Shown here: positions 53,575-62,179 of the stretch, piece by piece
Position numbering within the stretch: position 1 is the first letter of the stretch
How the letters are laid out: every line of letters begins with the position of its first letter
From: Synechococcus sp. NOUM97013
GTDB taxonomy: Bacteria; Cyanobacteriota; Cyanobacteriia; PCC-6307; Cyanobiaceae
Direction: 5' to 3'
Assembly: GCF_014279815.1 (NCBI RefSeq)
Contig: NZ_CP047941.1
Coordinates: 186,001-250,000, forward strand
Length of the DNA stretch: 64,000 nucleotides
Notes under the pieces: model-generated
What the model was told of the DNA's origin: nothing
Databases searched by the model: none
The model's input: only the letters and a program-made list of their open reading frames with translations
Translations under genes and position numbers: made by a program

Positions 53575-54343
53575 TTATTCCGACTACTCCGAAGATTATG
53601 CAGATTGCTATGAGTTCATTACACAACATAAGAATTATGCAGAAGAAGCTAAAGTTCTTCTTTCTTTTTTGGATAAATCAATCTCTGACGGGAAAATCCT
53701 GAGTGTAGGTTGTGGCATCGGATCTCATGAATTCTATCTAGCAAAACATGGTCTAAGAGTTTTTGGGATTGATAAATCTGAATGTATGATTAAGCGTGCT
53801 ATCGCTAAATCGAATGAAATACCCAATTTATCATTTGGACATTCTTTTGAGAGCCTCGATTTGGCGTTAGAATTGCCATTGGGATGTGTAATTTCTCTAT
53901 TTAATGTTATAAATTGTCTCCCAAGTCTTGTGGCTTTAAGTGAGTTTTTTCATGAAATATTTGTTAGAATGAAGCCAGGCGGCATTTTTTTCTTTGAAGC
54001 TTGGAATGGTTTGGAATGTATGTTAAAACCGCCGAAAGAAGTAGTTCGGGTTTTTGATGACTCTAACGGGAATTGTTTAAATAGAGATGCTAAGCCAAAG
54101 TTAAGTGTATCTAAACAGCATTTACAGATTCAATATTATATTAAAGGAACCATGGCGGGTCGACAAGTTGAAACTACGTCTGTTCATGATATCAGCCTAT
54201 TTACCATTAATGAGATTCTGTACATGCTAGGCTCAGTTGGTTTTAAAAACGTGGAAGTTTTCTCATCACTACCAAGCCTTGAGCCTTTCAATTTTGAGTC
54301 TACTAACCCGCCTCGTATGCTTTCTTTTGCTGCCTTAGCATGA
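53567..54343 (+). CDS. class I SAM-dependent methyltransferase
   Basis: The 258-residue protein carries the SAM-binding glycine loop ILSVGCGIGSHEFYLAKHG, the acidic strand-2 end FGIDKSECM, and the motif VISLFNVINCLPSL typical of small-molecule methyltransferases such as sugar N- or O-methylases. GTG at 53567 overlaps the aminotransferase end by 8 bp. That coupling suggests, by analogy with DesV/DesVI-type pairs, that it could N-methylate the amino sugar made by its neighbour; this is inference. No signal peptide. Confidence 0.8.
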   Translation: MANYSDYSEDYADCYEFITQHKNYAEEAKVLLSFLDKSISDGKILSVGCGIGSHEFYLAKHGLRVFGIDKSECMIKRAIAKSNEIPNLSFGHSFESLDLALELPLGCVISLFNVINCLPSLVALSEFFHEIFVRMKPGGIFFFEAWNGLECMLKPPKEVVRVFDDSNGNCLNRDAKPKLSVSKQHLQIQYYIKGTMAGRQVETTSVHDISLFTINEILYMLGSVGFKNVEVFSSLPSLEPFNFESTNPPRMLSFAALA

Positions 54344-54423
54344 ATTAATACTATTCAGTAGCAAAAGCCCTTGCTATCATCAAATATTAAATAGGATTTG
54401 TAAAATTTTTCTTCCACTTTTCA

Positions 54424-55185
54424 ATGAATTCCTTCACATTCATCCCTTCCGAAGATTTGATAGTTTTAGCAAATGGTGAAAAACTGTCTTTGAGCGATCC
54501 CAAAGCATTTGAAATTATTTCAGATCTTTGGATTCGGTCAGGCTGGGATACAAAATATGTTTATAGCTTTAGTTGGCTTGGCAGGCCTATTATTCAACTT
54601 CCTGAGGATATGCTTAGAATTCAAGAAGTTATTTATGACATTAAGCCTGACGTTATAATAGAAACTGGTGTGGCTCATGGTGGATCTCTAATTTTTTATG
54701 CAAGCATTTGTTCAGCCATTGGTAAAGGCCGCGTTATTGGAATTGATATTGAAATTCGTCCTCATAATCGTACAGCTATAGAACAACATCGTCTTTCATC
54801 ATCGATATCTTTGATTGAGGGCAGCTCAATTGATCCTGATACTTTCAGGAAGGTTCAAGAAAAAGTGGCTCCATCTGACAAAGTGCTTGTTCTATTAGAC
54901 AGTAATCATCTTAAAGACCACGTTTACAAAGAGCTAATCATGTATTCTGATCTGGTGAGCGTAGGAAGTTATATTGTTGCATGTGACGGGATTATGAAGG
55001 AAGTTGTTGGAGCTCCTAGAACCAGTTCGGACTGGGACTGGAACAATCCTATAACAGCAATTAATCAATTCCTACACGTTTCTGCAAATTTCAAACAAAC
55101 CGAACCACCGTTTCTTTTTAACGAGGGTTTAATCAACAAAAGAGTTACTTATTGGCCAAAAGCATACCTACAAAGATTAAGCTAG
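54424..55185 (+). CDS. CmcI/cephalosporin hydroxylase-family methyltransferase
   Basis: The 253-residue product resembles the CmcI family (also rhamnosyl O-methylases). It has a conserved pre-domain YSFSWLGRPIIQLPEDM, the SAM loop VIIETGVAHGGSLIFYAS, VIGIDIEIRPHNRTAIEQH and the metal-type VLVLLDSNHLKDHVYKEL. Members methylate hydroxyls on surface sugars. It begins 80 bp after the previous gene in the same direction. The specific hydroxyl and sugar cannot be read from sequence. Confidence 0.85.
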   Translation: MNSFTFIPSEDLIVLANGEKLSLSDPKAFEIISDLWIRSGWDTKYVYSFSWLGRPIIQLPEDMLRIQEVIYDIKPDVIIETGVAHGGSLIFYASICSAIGKGRVIGIDIEIRPHNRTAIEQHRLSSSISLIEGSSIDPDTFRKVQEKVAPSDKVLVLLDSNHLKDHVYKELIMYSDLVSVGSYIVACDGIMKEVVGAPRTSSDWDWNNPITAINQFLHVSANFKQTEPPFLFNEGLINKRVTYWPKAYLQRLS

Positions 55186-55236
55186 GCTACTTTTACTTTT
55201 TCGCTTTAATCACTTCATTCTTTCTACTATCAAATT

Positions 55237-56028
55237 ATGCAATTTCTAAACATGCATACTTACATTTTTCTAAATAAATTTAGACTAGCATTTAGCTTTT
55301 TAAAATGTCTATTTACAAATCCCAGCTCTTATGGTGCTGGGAAAATTAGTTTTGCGGGTGATGGGATTATCTCAACGCGACCTAAAATTGAGCTAGATGA
55401 GGAACTTATCAAGTCTTTTTCTGAGTCTATGACTCTACATATACCTCAAAGGCTTCATAAGTATTCATATATTTCTCATCGTGCGCAGCTTTACTATTTT
55501 GGCGCGTCTCTAGCCTTTCAAAATAACTCTCATCTACCAATGGTTGAATGCGGAGTTTGGTACGGTTTTTTTGCTAGGACTACCTTGAAATTATTTCAAG
55601 AGAGAGAAATTAATGTGTTGTTTCATCTAATTGACTTATTTGGTCAAGATCAAACCTTCTTCAAAGGGAAAGGGAAATTTAATGAATATTCAGATGAGTC
55701 AATTTTAAATGCCGTAAATAGTAGATTCAAAAATTATAACGTCGAAATTCACCAAGGATTAATACCAGATGTCTTTAATTTACCGTCAATTCAATCAATT
55801 AAAAAAATCAGTTTTTTATCTTGTGACTTAAACGGTGCTAAAGCTGAAAAAGATGCACTTGAATTCTTTTTCCCAAAACTAGCTGTAGGGGGTATAGTTT
55901 ATGCAGATGATTATGGATGTCAGGGTTACGAAGAATCTCGTAAAGTTTTTGACGAGATGCTTTCTGATACTTGCATACCCTTAAAGACACTACATAGTCC
56001 AGCACTTTTCCTGAAAATTAAAGACTAG
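55237..56028 (+). CDS. TylF/MycF-like methyltransferase-family protein
   Basis: The 263-residue protein is AT-rich and resembles the macrocin-O-methyltransferase type. It has VECGVWYGFFARTTLKLF as the SAM loop region, FHLIDLFGQDQTFF, VEIHQGLIPDVFNLP, and FLSCDLNGAKAEKDALEFF with GGIVYADDYGCQGYEESRK, where the acidic residues match the metal-binding Asp positions. An N-terminal stretch of 35 residues is hydrophobic (LNKFRLAFSFLKCLF) and may bind membrane or be a poor start choice; a second ATG lies at codon 6. It is likely a sugar O-methyltransferase. Confidence 0.72.
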   Translation: MQFLNMHTYIFLNKFRLAFSFLKCLFTNPSSYGAGKISFAGDGIISTRPKIELDEELIKSFSESMTLHIPQRLHKYSYISHRAQLYYFGASLAFQNNSHLPMVECGVWYGFFARTTLKLFQEREINVLFHLIDLFGQDQTFFKGKGKFNEYSDESILNAVNSRFKNYNVEIHQGLIPDVFNLPSIQSIKKISFLSCDLNGAKAEKDALEFFFPKLAVGGIVYADDYGCQGYEESRKVFDEMLSDTCIPLKTLHSPALFLKIKD

Positions 56029-56096
56029 CTGTCCACTAAAATGCCCCATAACCTTATAGAAATTATTCAACAACAGTCAATCTAAATCAATTTCAA

Positions 56097-56780
56097 ATGA
56101 ATCAACAAATCATAGATTTTTTGGGAATCATACCGGCACGTTCAGGCTCTAAGCGCCTTCCAAACAAAAACATACTTCCTTTGAGAGGCAAAGAACTTAT
56201 TTATTATTCGATTTTTGCTTCCAGTCAAAGTAAATATTTAACTGAAACGATTTTTTCTACAGATTGTGAAATAATTCAATCTATTGCTAAATCTTTTGGA
56301 GCCTATTCTCCTTTTATAAGACCCAAATATCTCGCTGAAGATAATATCACAAATATTGATGTGATAAAGCATGCTATTAACTGGTACAAGGAGACTAGAG
56401 ACGCTCATATAAAAAATATTGTTCTTCTTCAGCCCACATCGCCATTTAGAACATCTCATGATATCGATAAATCAATTCAAATTTTCTGCAAAAACAATAG
56501 TCCGACATTAGCGTCTGTTACCGGTCCATATAAAAAGAGACATCCAACGCTGATGAAAATACATGACAATAAAATGACTAAATATTCTCATGAAGACGAA
56601 TCTACATATTACAGATATAATGCCAGCATATATATATCATCATTTGACCATTTACACACTATGGGATCTATTTTTTCTGACGAACAGTCCTTTTATATTA
56701 TGAGCAATTATCAGATTGATATTGATACAGAAGAAGATCTTAAGGCCGCTAACATGCTGGCTCCAATGTACTTACCATGA
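56097..56780 (+). CDS. neuA: acylneuraminate cytidylyltransferase-like (CMP-nonulosonate synthetase)
   Basis: The enzyme should activate a nine-carbon acidic sugar with CTP. The 227-residue protein has the signature GIIPARSGSKRLPNKNILPL, FSTDCEIIQSIAKSFGA, and VLLQPTSPFRTSHDID, with late IDIDTEEDLKAANML. It matches short NeuA/PseF/LegF proteins rather than KdsB. The next gene starts in its stop codon (ATGA), and a neuB homologue is 4 kb downstream on the same strand. Exact sugar (sialic, legionaminic, pseudaminic or Kdn-like) is not decided. Confidence 0.9.
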   Translation: MNQQIIDFLGIIPARSGSKRLPNKNILPLRGKELIYYSIFASSQSKYLTETIFSTDCEIIQSIAKSFGAYSPFIRPKYLAEDNITNIDVIKHAINWYKETRDAHIKNIVLLQPTSPFRTSHDIDKSIQIFCKNNSPTLASVTGPYKKRHPTLMKIHDNKMTKYSHEDESTYYRYNASIYISSFDHLHTMGSIFSDEQSFYIMSNYQIDIDTEEDLKAANMLAPMYLP

Positions 56781-57682
56781 TGAATAAACTGACAATAGCG
56801 ATTCCTACTTATAATCGCCCTCGTCAGCTTGAAAAGCTATTACATTGTATATCCACCTCAAACTGTGCTTCTGAGCTTGTTTTATTTATATCTGAAAACT
56901 TCCCTCAAAATCAAGATGTCAAAAGAGTTATTGATAAGTATAGACCTCACTTAAATCTAATACATATTACTCAGCAGAAATCTATTGGCGCTGTGGGAAA
57001 TTTCTGGTATTGCCTTAGGAATGCCCCTACTGACTATTTCATGTTAATCGGAGATGATGACTATGTTTCTGTCGACACAATATACAATTCTTTCTTGAAA
57101 CTCACCAGTTGCCCAACTTCTTTGGCTATATTTAATAATATTCAATTAGTCGATCAAAACAAAACTATTTTGGCTACAACTGATTTCGATCTCGAGTTTT
57201 CATCGTTTATTGATTATATATTATCACAATTTAAAATCAATTTTATATTTTACGATGGACGATCAAAAATAAGAAAATCTGGCAAATATAATTATCTTAT
57301 TTACTCTGTTTTTAGAAAGAAGGTCTTAACTAATTACTGCAAAGGACCATATCAATTTACAGGTAACGAGCGGGATCTAATCTCTTATACCGCTTTGAAT
57401 GGTCCAATACTTATTAACCAAGAATTTGGTGTCACGAAAACTTATCATGACCAGAATATAGGATCTACTCCTATGTCGAAGCTTAAGAGTACCGATATAT
57501 CAATTTACAATTATAAACAACAGTCCAAATCGTTCCTCAAGCAATCTATAATTTTATGGTGGGTTATCCGTCATAGTAATGCCTCAGCCCCCAAAAAACT
57601 ATTTTATGTCCTTTTTTCATATATGAGAGTATTCCTGATGAAAATTGCACCATTGTATATGCGATTAAAAACTCTTTTTTGA
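56777..57682 (+). CDS. GT2-family glycosyltransferase
   Basis: A 301-residue GT-A protein beginning TIAIPTYNRPRQLEKLLHC. The DxD-type metal motif is in FMLIGDDDYVSVDTIY. There are no C-terminal membrane helices, but a hydrophobic basic tail (KKLFYVLFSYMRVFLMK) may attach it to the membrane. It overlaps neuA by ATGA. It likely transfers one sugar of the repeat unit; donor is unknown. The frame that follows starts near its stop. Confidence 0.85.
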   Translation: MMNKLTIAIPTYNRPRQLEKLLHCISTSNCASELVLFISENFPQNQDVKRVIDKYRPHLNLIHITQQKSIGAVGNFWYCLRNAPTDYFMLIGDDDYVSVDTIYNSFLKLTSCPTSLAIFNNIQLVDQNKTILATTDFDLEFSSFIDYILSQFKINFIFYDGRSKIRKSGKYNYLIYSVFRKKVLTNYCKGPYQFTGNERDLISYTALNGPILINQEFGVTKTYHDQNIGSTPMSKLKSTDISIYNYKQQSKSFLKQSIILWWVIRHSNASAPKKLFYVLFSYMRVFLMKIAPLYMRLKTLF

Positions 57683-57699
57683 TTTACCTCAACTTCATT

Positions 57700-58566
57700 A
57701 TGACTAATTGTATCCCTGTTCTTTTGACCCCGTTTAAAGAAGACTATTCAATTGACTTTGAAGGATTAGAGAATTTACTTGGTTATTATAAAGATAATTC
57801 AATTTCTAGACTCTGGGTTTTGGGTACTGGTAGCGAAGATATGGCTCTTGAGTTTTCTATTCGAAAAACTATTGTTGATTTCGTAGTCAACTATTCAAAT
57901 CAGCATTTTGATTGCCTTGTTGGTACTTCCTTTTATGGACTATCTGAAAGCCTTGCATTTACCGAGGCTCTTAATCAATATAATTTGTCAGGCGTTCATT
58001 ATATGTCATACAGTAATCTACTGTCAACTCAACAAGCTCTTAGAAATTTTAAAGCTATATGCAATTATTCCAACAACCCAGTTATGGGCTACACTTCAGC
58101 TAATTGGGGATTATCCTTTACTTCAAATGAAGTGGATAGTTTTTCTCGCATTAATAATTGTATAGGCATTAAGTATAGTACATCTAATGTTGTGGATACA
58201 GAAAATGCTCTTTCATATCAGTCCTCTCGATTTGAGGTTATACCCGCTGTTGTTAAGCAGCTTTTACCATCACTTATTTTGGGAGCCAAATCCTTTACCA
58301 CGGTAGAAGCATCAATATTTTTAAGCTTAATTACTGATCTTGAAAAAGCCTTTAATAATTCTGACTTCCAAAGGGCAAGAAAAATTCAGCGTGAATTGAA
58401 TAGTGACATCAGCAGCACTTCTAAGTCACCTAGTAAGAATAACTTTTTGCGAAATGCCGAGATTAAGTCAATCTTAGAACATCGTGGAATTTGTAAGCGG
58501 TGGGTAGCGCAGGGTTTCACTCAGATTGACGATCTTGAGTTTGAAGAACTAAAAGATTTTTCTTGA
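57700..58566 (+). CDS. DapA/NanA-family aldolase (dihydrodipicolinate synthase-like)
   Basis: The 288-residue product has the DapA family pattern IPVLLTPFKEDYSIDFEGLE, WVLGTGSEDMALEF, GVHYMSYSNLLS (Tyr region), and the Schiff-base lysine in CIGIKYSTSN. Family members condense or cleave pyruvate with aldehydes (dihydrodipicolinate synthase, N-acetylneuraminate lyase). Its location between neuA-like and neuB-like genes suggests a role in an acidic sugar pathway rather than lysine synthesis. An in-frame TTG at 57679 would overlap the previous gene's end; I prefer ATG 57700. The C-terminus is lengthened with a Ser/Lys-rich segment (SSTSKSPSKNNF). Confidence 0.8.
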   Translation: MTNCIPVLLTPFKEDYSIDFEGLENLLGYYKDNSISRLWVLGTGSEDMALEFSIRKTIVDFVVNYSNQHFDCLVGTSFYGLSESLAFTEALNQYNLSGVHYMSYSNLLSTQQALRNFKAICNYSNNPVMGYTSANWGLSFTSNEVDSFSRINNCIGIKYSTSNVVDTENALSYQSSRFEVIPAVVKQLLPSLILGAKSFTTVEASIFLSLITDLEKAFNNSDFQRARKIQRELNSDISSTSKSPSKNNFLRNAEIKSILEHRGICKRWVAQGFTQIDDLEFEELKDFS

Positions 58567-58584
58567 ATTTTCTATTTTAGTTTC

Positions 58585-60162
58585 GTGAATTCAGCACACT
58601 CGCATTTCCCTTTGCATAAAAAAGACTTAAAAGTTTTCCTTTATGTTAATGATGAGACGTCCTTCAAGTTCGCCCAGAATATTAATTCAATTGCTAAAAT
58701 CAATATTATTGAGACATCTCCAGAGTTTCTCCCTCAGTGCAAAGATAAATTCAAAGATGCTTATGTATTTACTCAAAGTGAAATATTAGACTGTTCGTAT
58801 ATTCATTTAAAGAGTCTTGTAAGTAGATTTTCTTCTTGTCATGTTTCTCTTGATGATGCACAAGCTTTTATAAAATCCCATTATCTCATCATGACTCATT
58901 TATACTCCAGAACGGTTGAGTTATCTACAAGACCTATTGCAGATAAGGATGTATATTTTTTAGGGATTTTTAATTTTTGCTCGGCATTGCTAAATGCTTA
59001 TCCAATTAACTTAGTCATCTTTTTAAATGAGCCTCATCAGATTCATGATTTTATAATTCAACAGATTGCTGCTCAAAAAAATGCGATCTGTATAGATATA
59101 TTGAAAACATTCATTCCCAAATGGGTTGTAATGAGAGACCCAATCCGTGATTTAATGATTTGCAACTCTAGCCGTGATTCTATAAATATTTCCTCTCAAT
59201 TGATTCGAGCAAGTATTGAGAGTAAGTGTACTGCTTCCCAAATGTATGATCCAAGGACTAAATTTAGGCTGTCGAATGCACGAGCTTATCCATTAAAATC
59301 TTTTCCGATCTATATCATAAAGTCTTTTCTAATGGAACTTCCATTGGCTAGAAAATCTTTAAGGATTGGCTTTGCTGCTCTGATTTCATGTTTGCGTGAG
59401 AAAAACATGCCCCATTATTGCTCCACATTAATCACATGCTTTTACCATCGTTTATACCGATTCATAGCAAGGGTTCAATCAGCATTTCTCTATAAAAAGC
59501 AATGCGCTAATAATATTTCGATTAATTTCCACGAGCCTGGCTCTTATGTATTTCTGCCTTTGCAATGCTCTCCAGAACGCCAATCAATGCCATCAGGCAT
59601 GCCCTGCTTTTCTCAAGCGAACTTAATAGAAGAGGTATCTTATCAAGCTTCTCTCTTTTCACTTGATCTTGTGGTCAAGGAACATCCATCCCAGCACAAG
59701 TTGTACCAAAGAAACTATTTAGGGCGTACCTCAGCTTTTTTTGACCTCAATAATTCATTGAATAATTCTATATTTTACCCTTCTTATGTTGATAGTTATA
59801 AGCTTATAGATAATGCTTCTGCTGTGATAGGGATTGGAGGGTCAGTCTGCTGGGAAGCCATCCTTCGAGGACAGTTAACCTATATTGTTGGAAGTCCTTG
59901 GTACAAAGATTTATCTGTTTCCAACAAATATCCAAATGAACAATTTAGTTCAATCAGTGACTTCTTTGATTTTATTAGTTCTACAAGCCGGTACCAGCCT
60001 GCTATCACCTGCGAGACAGATGCGATTTCTAGTTGGTTAAAAGAAAACTTATATTTTTTCCCAATGCACCTGGACGAGTCAGACGACTGCATTTCGGAAA
60101 CCGAAAATTCACTTGCGATTATGACCCATAGAGTGCTAAATTACACAATCGAAAATTTATGA
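58585..60162 (+). CDS. putative capsule-type glycosyltransferase (KpsS/LipB-like C-terminal half)
   Basis: The 525-residue protein has no clear N-terminal family. Its second half shows the pattern of capsule polysaccharide synthesis glycosyltransferases: SYVFLPLQCSPERQSMPSG, LFSLDLVVKEHPSQHKL, and SAVIGIGGSVCWEAILRGQ with TYIVGSPWYKD. Related proteins add Kdo or sialic acid-type residues from CMP donors. That would fit the CMP-sugar genes on both sides, but is inference. Start is GTG at 58585, 18 bp after the aldolase gene. Codon use is strongly AT-rich. Confidence 0.72.
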   Translation: MNSAHSHFPLHKKDLKVFLYVNDETSFKFAQNINSIAKINIIETSPEFLPQCKDKFKDAYVFTQSEILDCSYIHLKSLVSRFSSCHVSLDDAQAFIKSHYLIMTHLYSRTVELSTRPIADKDVYFLGIFNFCSALLNAYPINLVIFLNEPHQIHDFIIQQIAAQKNAICIDILKTFIPKWVVMRDPIRDLMICNSSRDSINISSQLIRASIESKCTASQMYDPRTKFRLSNARAYPLKSFPIYIIKSFLMELPLARKSLRIGFAALISCLREKNMPHYCSTLITCFYHRLYRFIARVQSAFLYKKQCANNISINFHEPGSYVFLPLQCSPERQSMPSGMPCFSQANLIEEVSYQASLFSLDLVVKEHPSQHKLYQRNYLGRTSAFFDLNNSLNNSIFYPSYVDSYKLIDNASAVIGIGGSVCWEAILRGQLTYIVGSPWYKDLSVSNKYPNEQFSSISDFFDFISSTSRYQPAITCETDAISSWLKENLYFFPMHLDESDDCISETENSLAIMTHRVLNYTIENL

Positions 60163-60174
60163 CTTTAAATCCTA

Positions 60175-61227
60175 ATGCCTAACCGTTCTATCACCATCCA
60201 AAATGTTACAATCAACGATAATTCTTCCCCTTTTGTTATCGCTGAAATTGGTCATAATCATCAAGGATCATTAGAATTGTGCAAACAAATGATTGACTCA
60301 GCCGTTTTGGCTGGTGTGTCAGCAGTTAAATTACAAAAACGGAGCAATAAACATCAATTTACTGCTAAAGCTTATAATTCAATTTACAATTCCGAAAATT
60401 CTTTTGGTGTAACTTATGGCGAACATAGAGAAAGGCTTGAGTTTGGTCGTGATGAATATAGTGATCTAATAAAATATTGTCAATCTAAAAATATTATTTT
60501 CTTTTCTACGGCTTTTGATATTCCAAGCTTAAATTTTCTTGTTGAAATGGATATGCCCGTTCTGAAAATTGCTTCGGGTGACATTGTTAACACTCCACTC
60601 TTAAAAGAGGCTTCTGAAACTGGTATTCCTATTATTGCAAGTACAGGTGCTTCTGACCTTGTAGAGGTAAGAAATGCATACGAGATTTTGGCATCTGGCA
60701 AGTCTGAGTTTGCACTGTTGCAGTGTACTTCCGGATACCCTGCTAAGTATGAGGAATTAAATATTAATGTCATAACACAGTTTCGTAATTCATTCCCAGA
60801 CACTGTTATTGGCTTTTCTTCGCATGAAAATGGTATTGTAGCTCCAATTGCTGCATATGTTTTAGGTGCTCGCATTATTGAAAAGCATTTCACTACTGAC
60901 AGAACCATGAAAGGTACTGACCAAGCTTTCTCCCTTTCTCCGTCCGGGATGGCTCAAATGTGTAAAGATCTTTCTAGGATTAAGTTGTCTATGGGCAGTT
61001 CTGACAAAAGAGTTTTGAGTTCTGAGCTTATATCTATGAAGAAGCAACGGAAATCAATTGTTGCTGCAAGGGATTTAGCAAAAGGTCGTATTATTGAAAT
61101 CTCTGATCTTGCTCTTAAGGTTCCTGACGAAGGCCTAAAGCCTTATTTAATTGATAATTTAATAGGCAAAACTTTGAAGGTTGATCTTCTTGAAGATGAC
61201 TATGTCAAAATGGAGGATTTTGCATGA
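60175..61227 (+). CDS. neuB: N-acetylneuraminate synthase-family protein (NeuB-like)
   Basis: NeuB-type enzymes condense phosphoenolpyruvate with a six-carbon (amino)sugar to form a nine-carbon nonulosonic acid. The 350-residue protein shows VIAEIGHNHQGSLELCKQMI, VSAVKLQKRSNKHQFT, ISTAFDIPSLNFL-type sequence, KIASGDIVNTPLLKE, LLQCTSGYPAKYEELN and GFSSHENG. An antifreeze-like SAF domain follows at residues 285-350 (IVAARDLAKGRIIEISDLAL). The DRTMKGTDQAFSL segment is typical of this family. It overlaps the HAD-cupin gene by ATGA. Substrate (ManNAc, ManNAc-6-P, mannose-6-P or diacetamido sugar) is open. Confidence 0.93.
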   Translation: MPNRSITIQNVTINDNSSPFVIAEIGHNHQGSLELCKQMIDSAVLAGVSAVKLQKRSNKHQFTAKAYNSIYNSENSFGVTYGEHRERLEFGRDEYSDLIKYCQSKNIIFFSTAFDIPSLNFLVEMDMPVLKIASGDIVNTPLLKEASETGIPIIASTGASDLVEVRNAYEILASGKSEFALLQCTSGYPAKYEELNINVITQFRNSFPDTVIGFSSHENGIVAPIAAYVLGARIIEKHFTTDRTMKGTDQAFSLSPSGMAQMCKDLSRIKLSMGSSDKRVLSSELISMKKQRKSIVAARDLAKGRIIEISDLALKVPDEGLKPYLIDNLIGKTLKVDLLEDDYVKMEDFA

Positions 61228-62150
61228 CTGATGTAAGTAAAATTAAAGGCTTAATTTTCGATTTTGATGGAGTTTTTACGGATAATACTGTTTGTACCCA
61301 TTCAGATGGAGTGGAGTCTGTAAAGTGCTCTAAGTATGATAGCTATGCAATTAATATATTTAGGCAAGATTTTCCCGAAATTCCCTTAGTTGTTATAAGT
61401 TCGGAAACTAACACTTGTATCAAGCATAGATGCTCTAAGCTTGAAATTAATTTAATTCAAGGTGTTTCTGATAAGCTAGATGCTGCAAAAAAATGGGCGT
61501 TAAATTGCAATATTAGTTTAGTTGATTGTGCATTTCTTGCAAATGATTTGAATGACAAGCGTTTATGTCAGGTTGTTGGATTTCCCTACGGAGTTGGCGA
61601 TTGTAACGATGCTTTGTCGCCCTTCGTAAGAGGTAAAACTGTTTCATTTGGCGGCAACGGTGCAATTAAGGAGTTCTTAGAATTGATTTGTTTTTCAAAC
61701 TTACATCGTCGCTCACGTCACGTTTCTATAGAGAAGTTATCTGCAACCTCCGTTGGTCCCCGCGAATGGGGAGAAGAACTGCTTATTGCAAAGAAAGACG
61801 GTCATTTTACTTTTAAGCAACTTACTCTTAAGAAGGGGGCATCTGGTGGATTGCAATTCCATAGACTTAAAAATGAAGTTGTTTATGTGCTGTCTGGCTG
61901 TCTTCTCGTAAAGCACGATAGGGGGGACGGAAAACTGATTGAGGATATTTTCAGTAAGGGCGATTGTGTACAGTTTCCGCCTGGAAGTATTCATCAGGAA
62001 ATTGCACTGGAGCAATGTGTATTGCTCGAGGTATCTACACCTCATTTCAATGATCGTGTGAGAGTTGAATCTCTGTATGGTCTCACTACAAGCGATACAA
62101 ACTCTTCATTACCATCAACATCACTCCTTGAGATCCGTAATGAATTCTAA
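61224..62150 (+). CDS. fusion of KdsC-like HAD phosphatase and mannose-6-phosphate isomerase-type cupin
   Basis: Residues 1-160 are a HAD phosphatase with nucleophile/general acid D13 and D15 in LIFDFDGVFTDN, motif II VISSETN and motif IV FLANDLNDKRLC. Closest kin are KdsC and nonulosonate-9-phosphate phosphatases. Residues 170-290 are a cupin like the C-terminal domain of type II phosphomannose isomerases: VGPREWGEELLIAK, LQFHRLKNEVVYVLSG (H213, E218) and FPPGSIHQE (H257). Coupled by ATGA to neuB, it could dephosphorylate the NeuB product while the cupin isomerises or binds a hexose. That would suit a phosphorylated-substrate (Kdn- or Neu5Ac-9-phosphate-type) route; this is inference. Confidence 0.82.
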   Translation: MTDVSKIKGLIFDFDGVFTDNTVCTHSDGVESVKCSKYDSYAINIFRQDFPEIPLVVISSETNTCIKHRCSKLEINLIQGVSDKLDAAKKWALNCNISLVDCAFLANDLNDKRLCQVVGFPYGVGDCNDALSPFVRGKTVSFGGNGAIKEFLELICFSNLHRRSRHVSIEKLSATSVGPREWGEELLIAKKDGHFTFKQLTLKKGASGGLQFHRLKNEVVYVLSGCLLVKHDRGDGKLIEDIFSKGDCVQFPPGSIHQEIALEQCVLLEVSTPHFNDRVRVESLYGLTTSDTNSSLPSTSLLEIRNEF

Positions 62151-62179
62151 CCATGAGTAATACTCGAATGAGCACTTAA

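Noticed and set aside
53567-62150. Prophage or transposon explanation for the AT-rich region
   Set aside because: No integrase, transposase, terminal repeats or phage structural genes seen; all genes fit surface-glycan synthesis.
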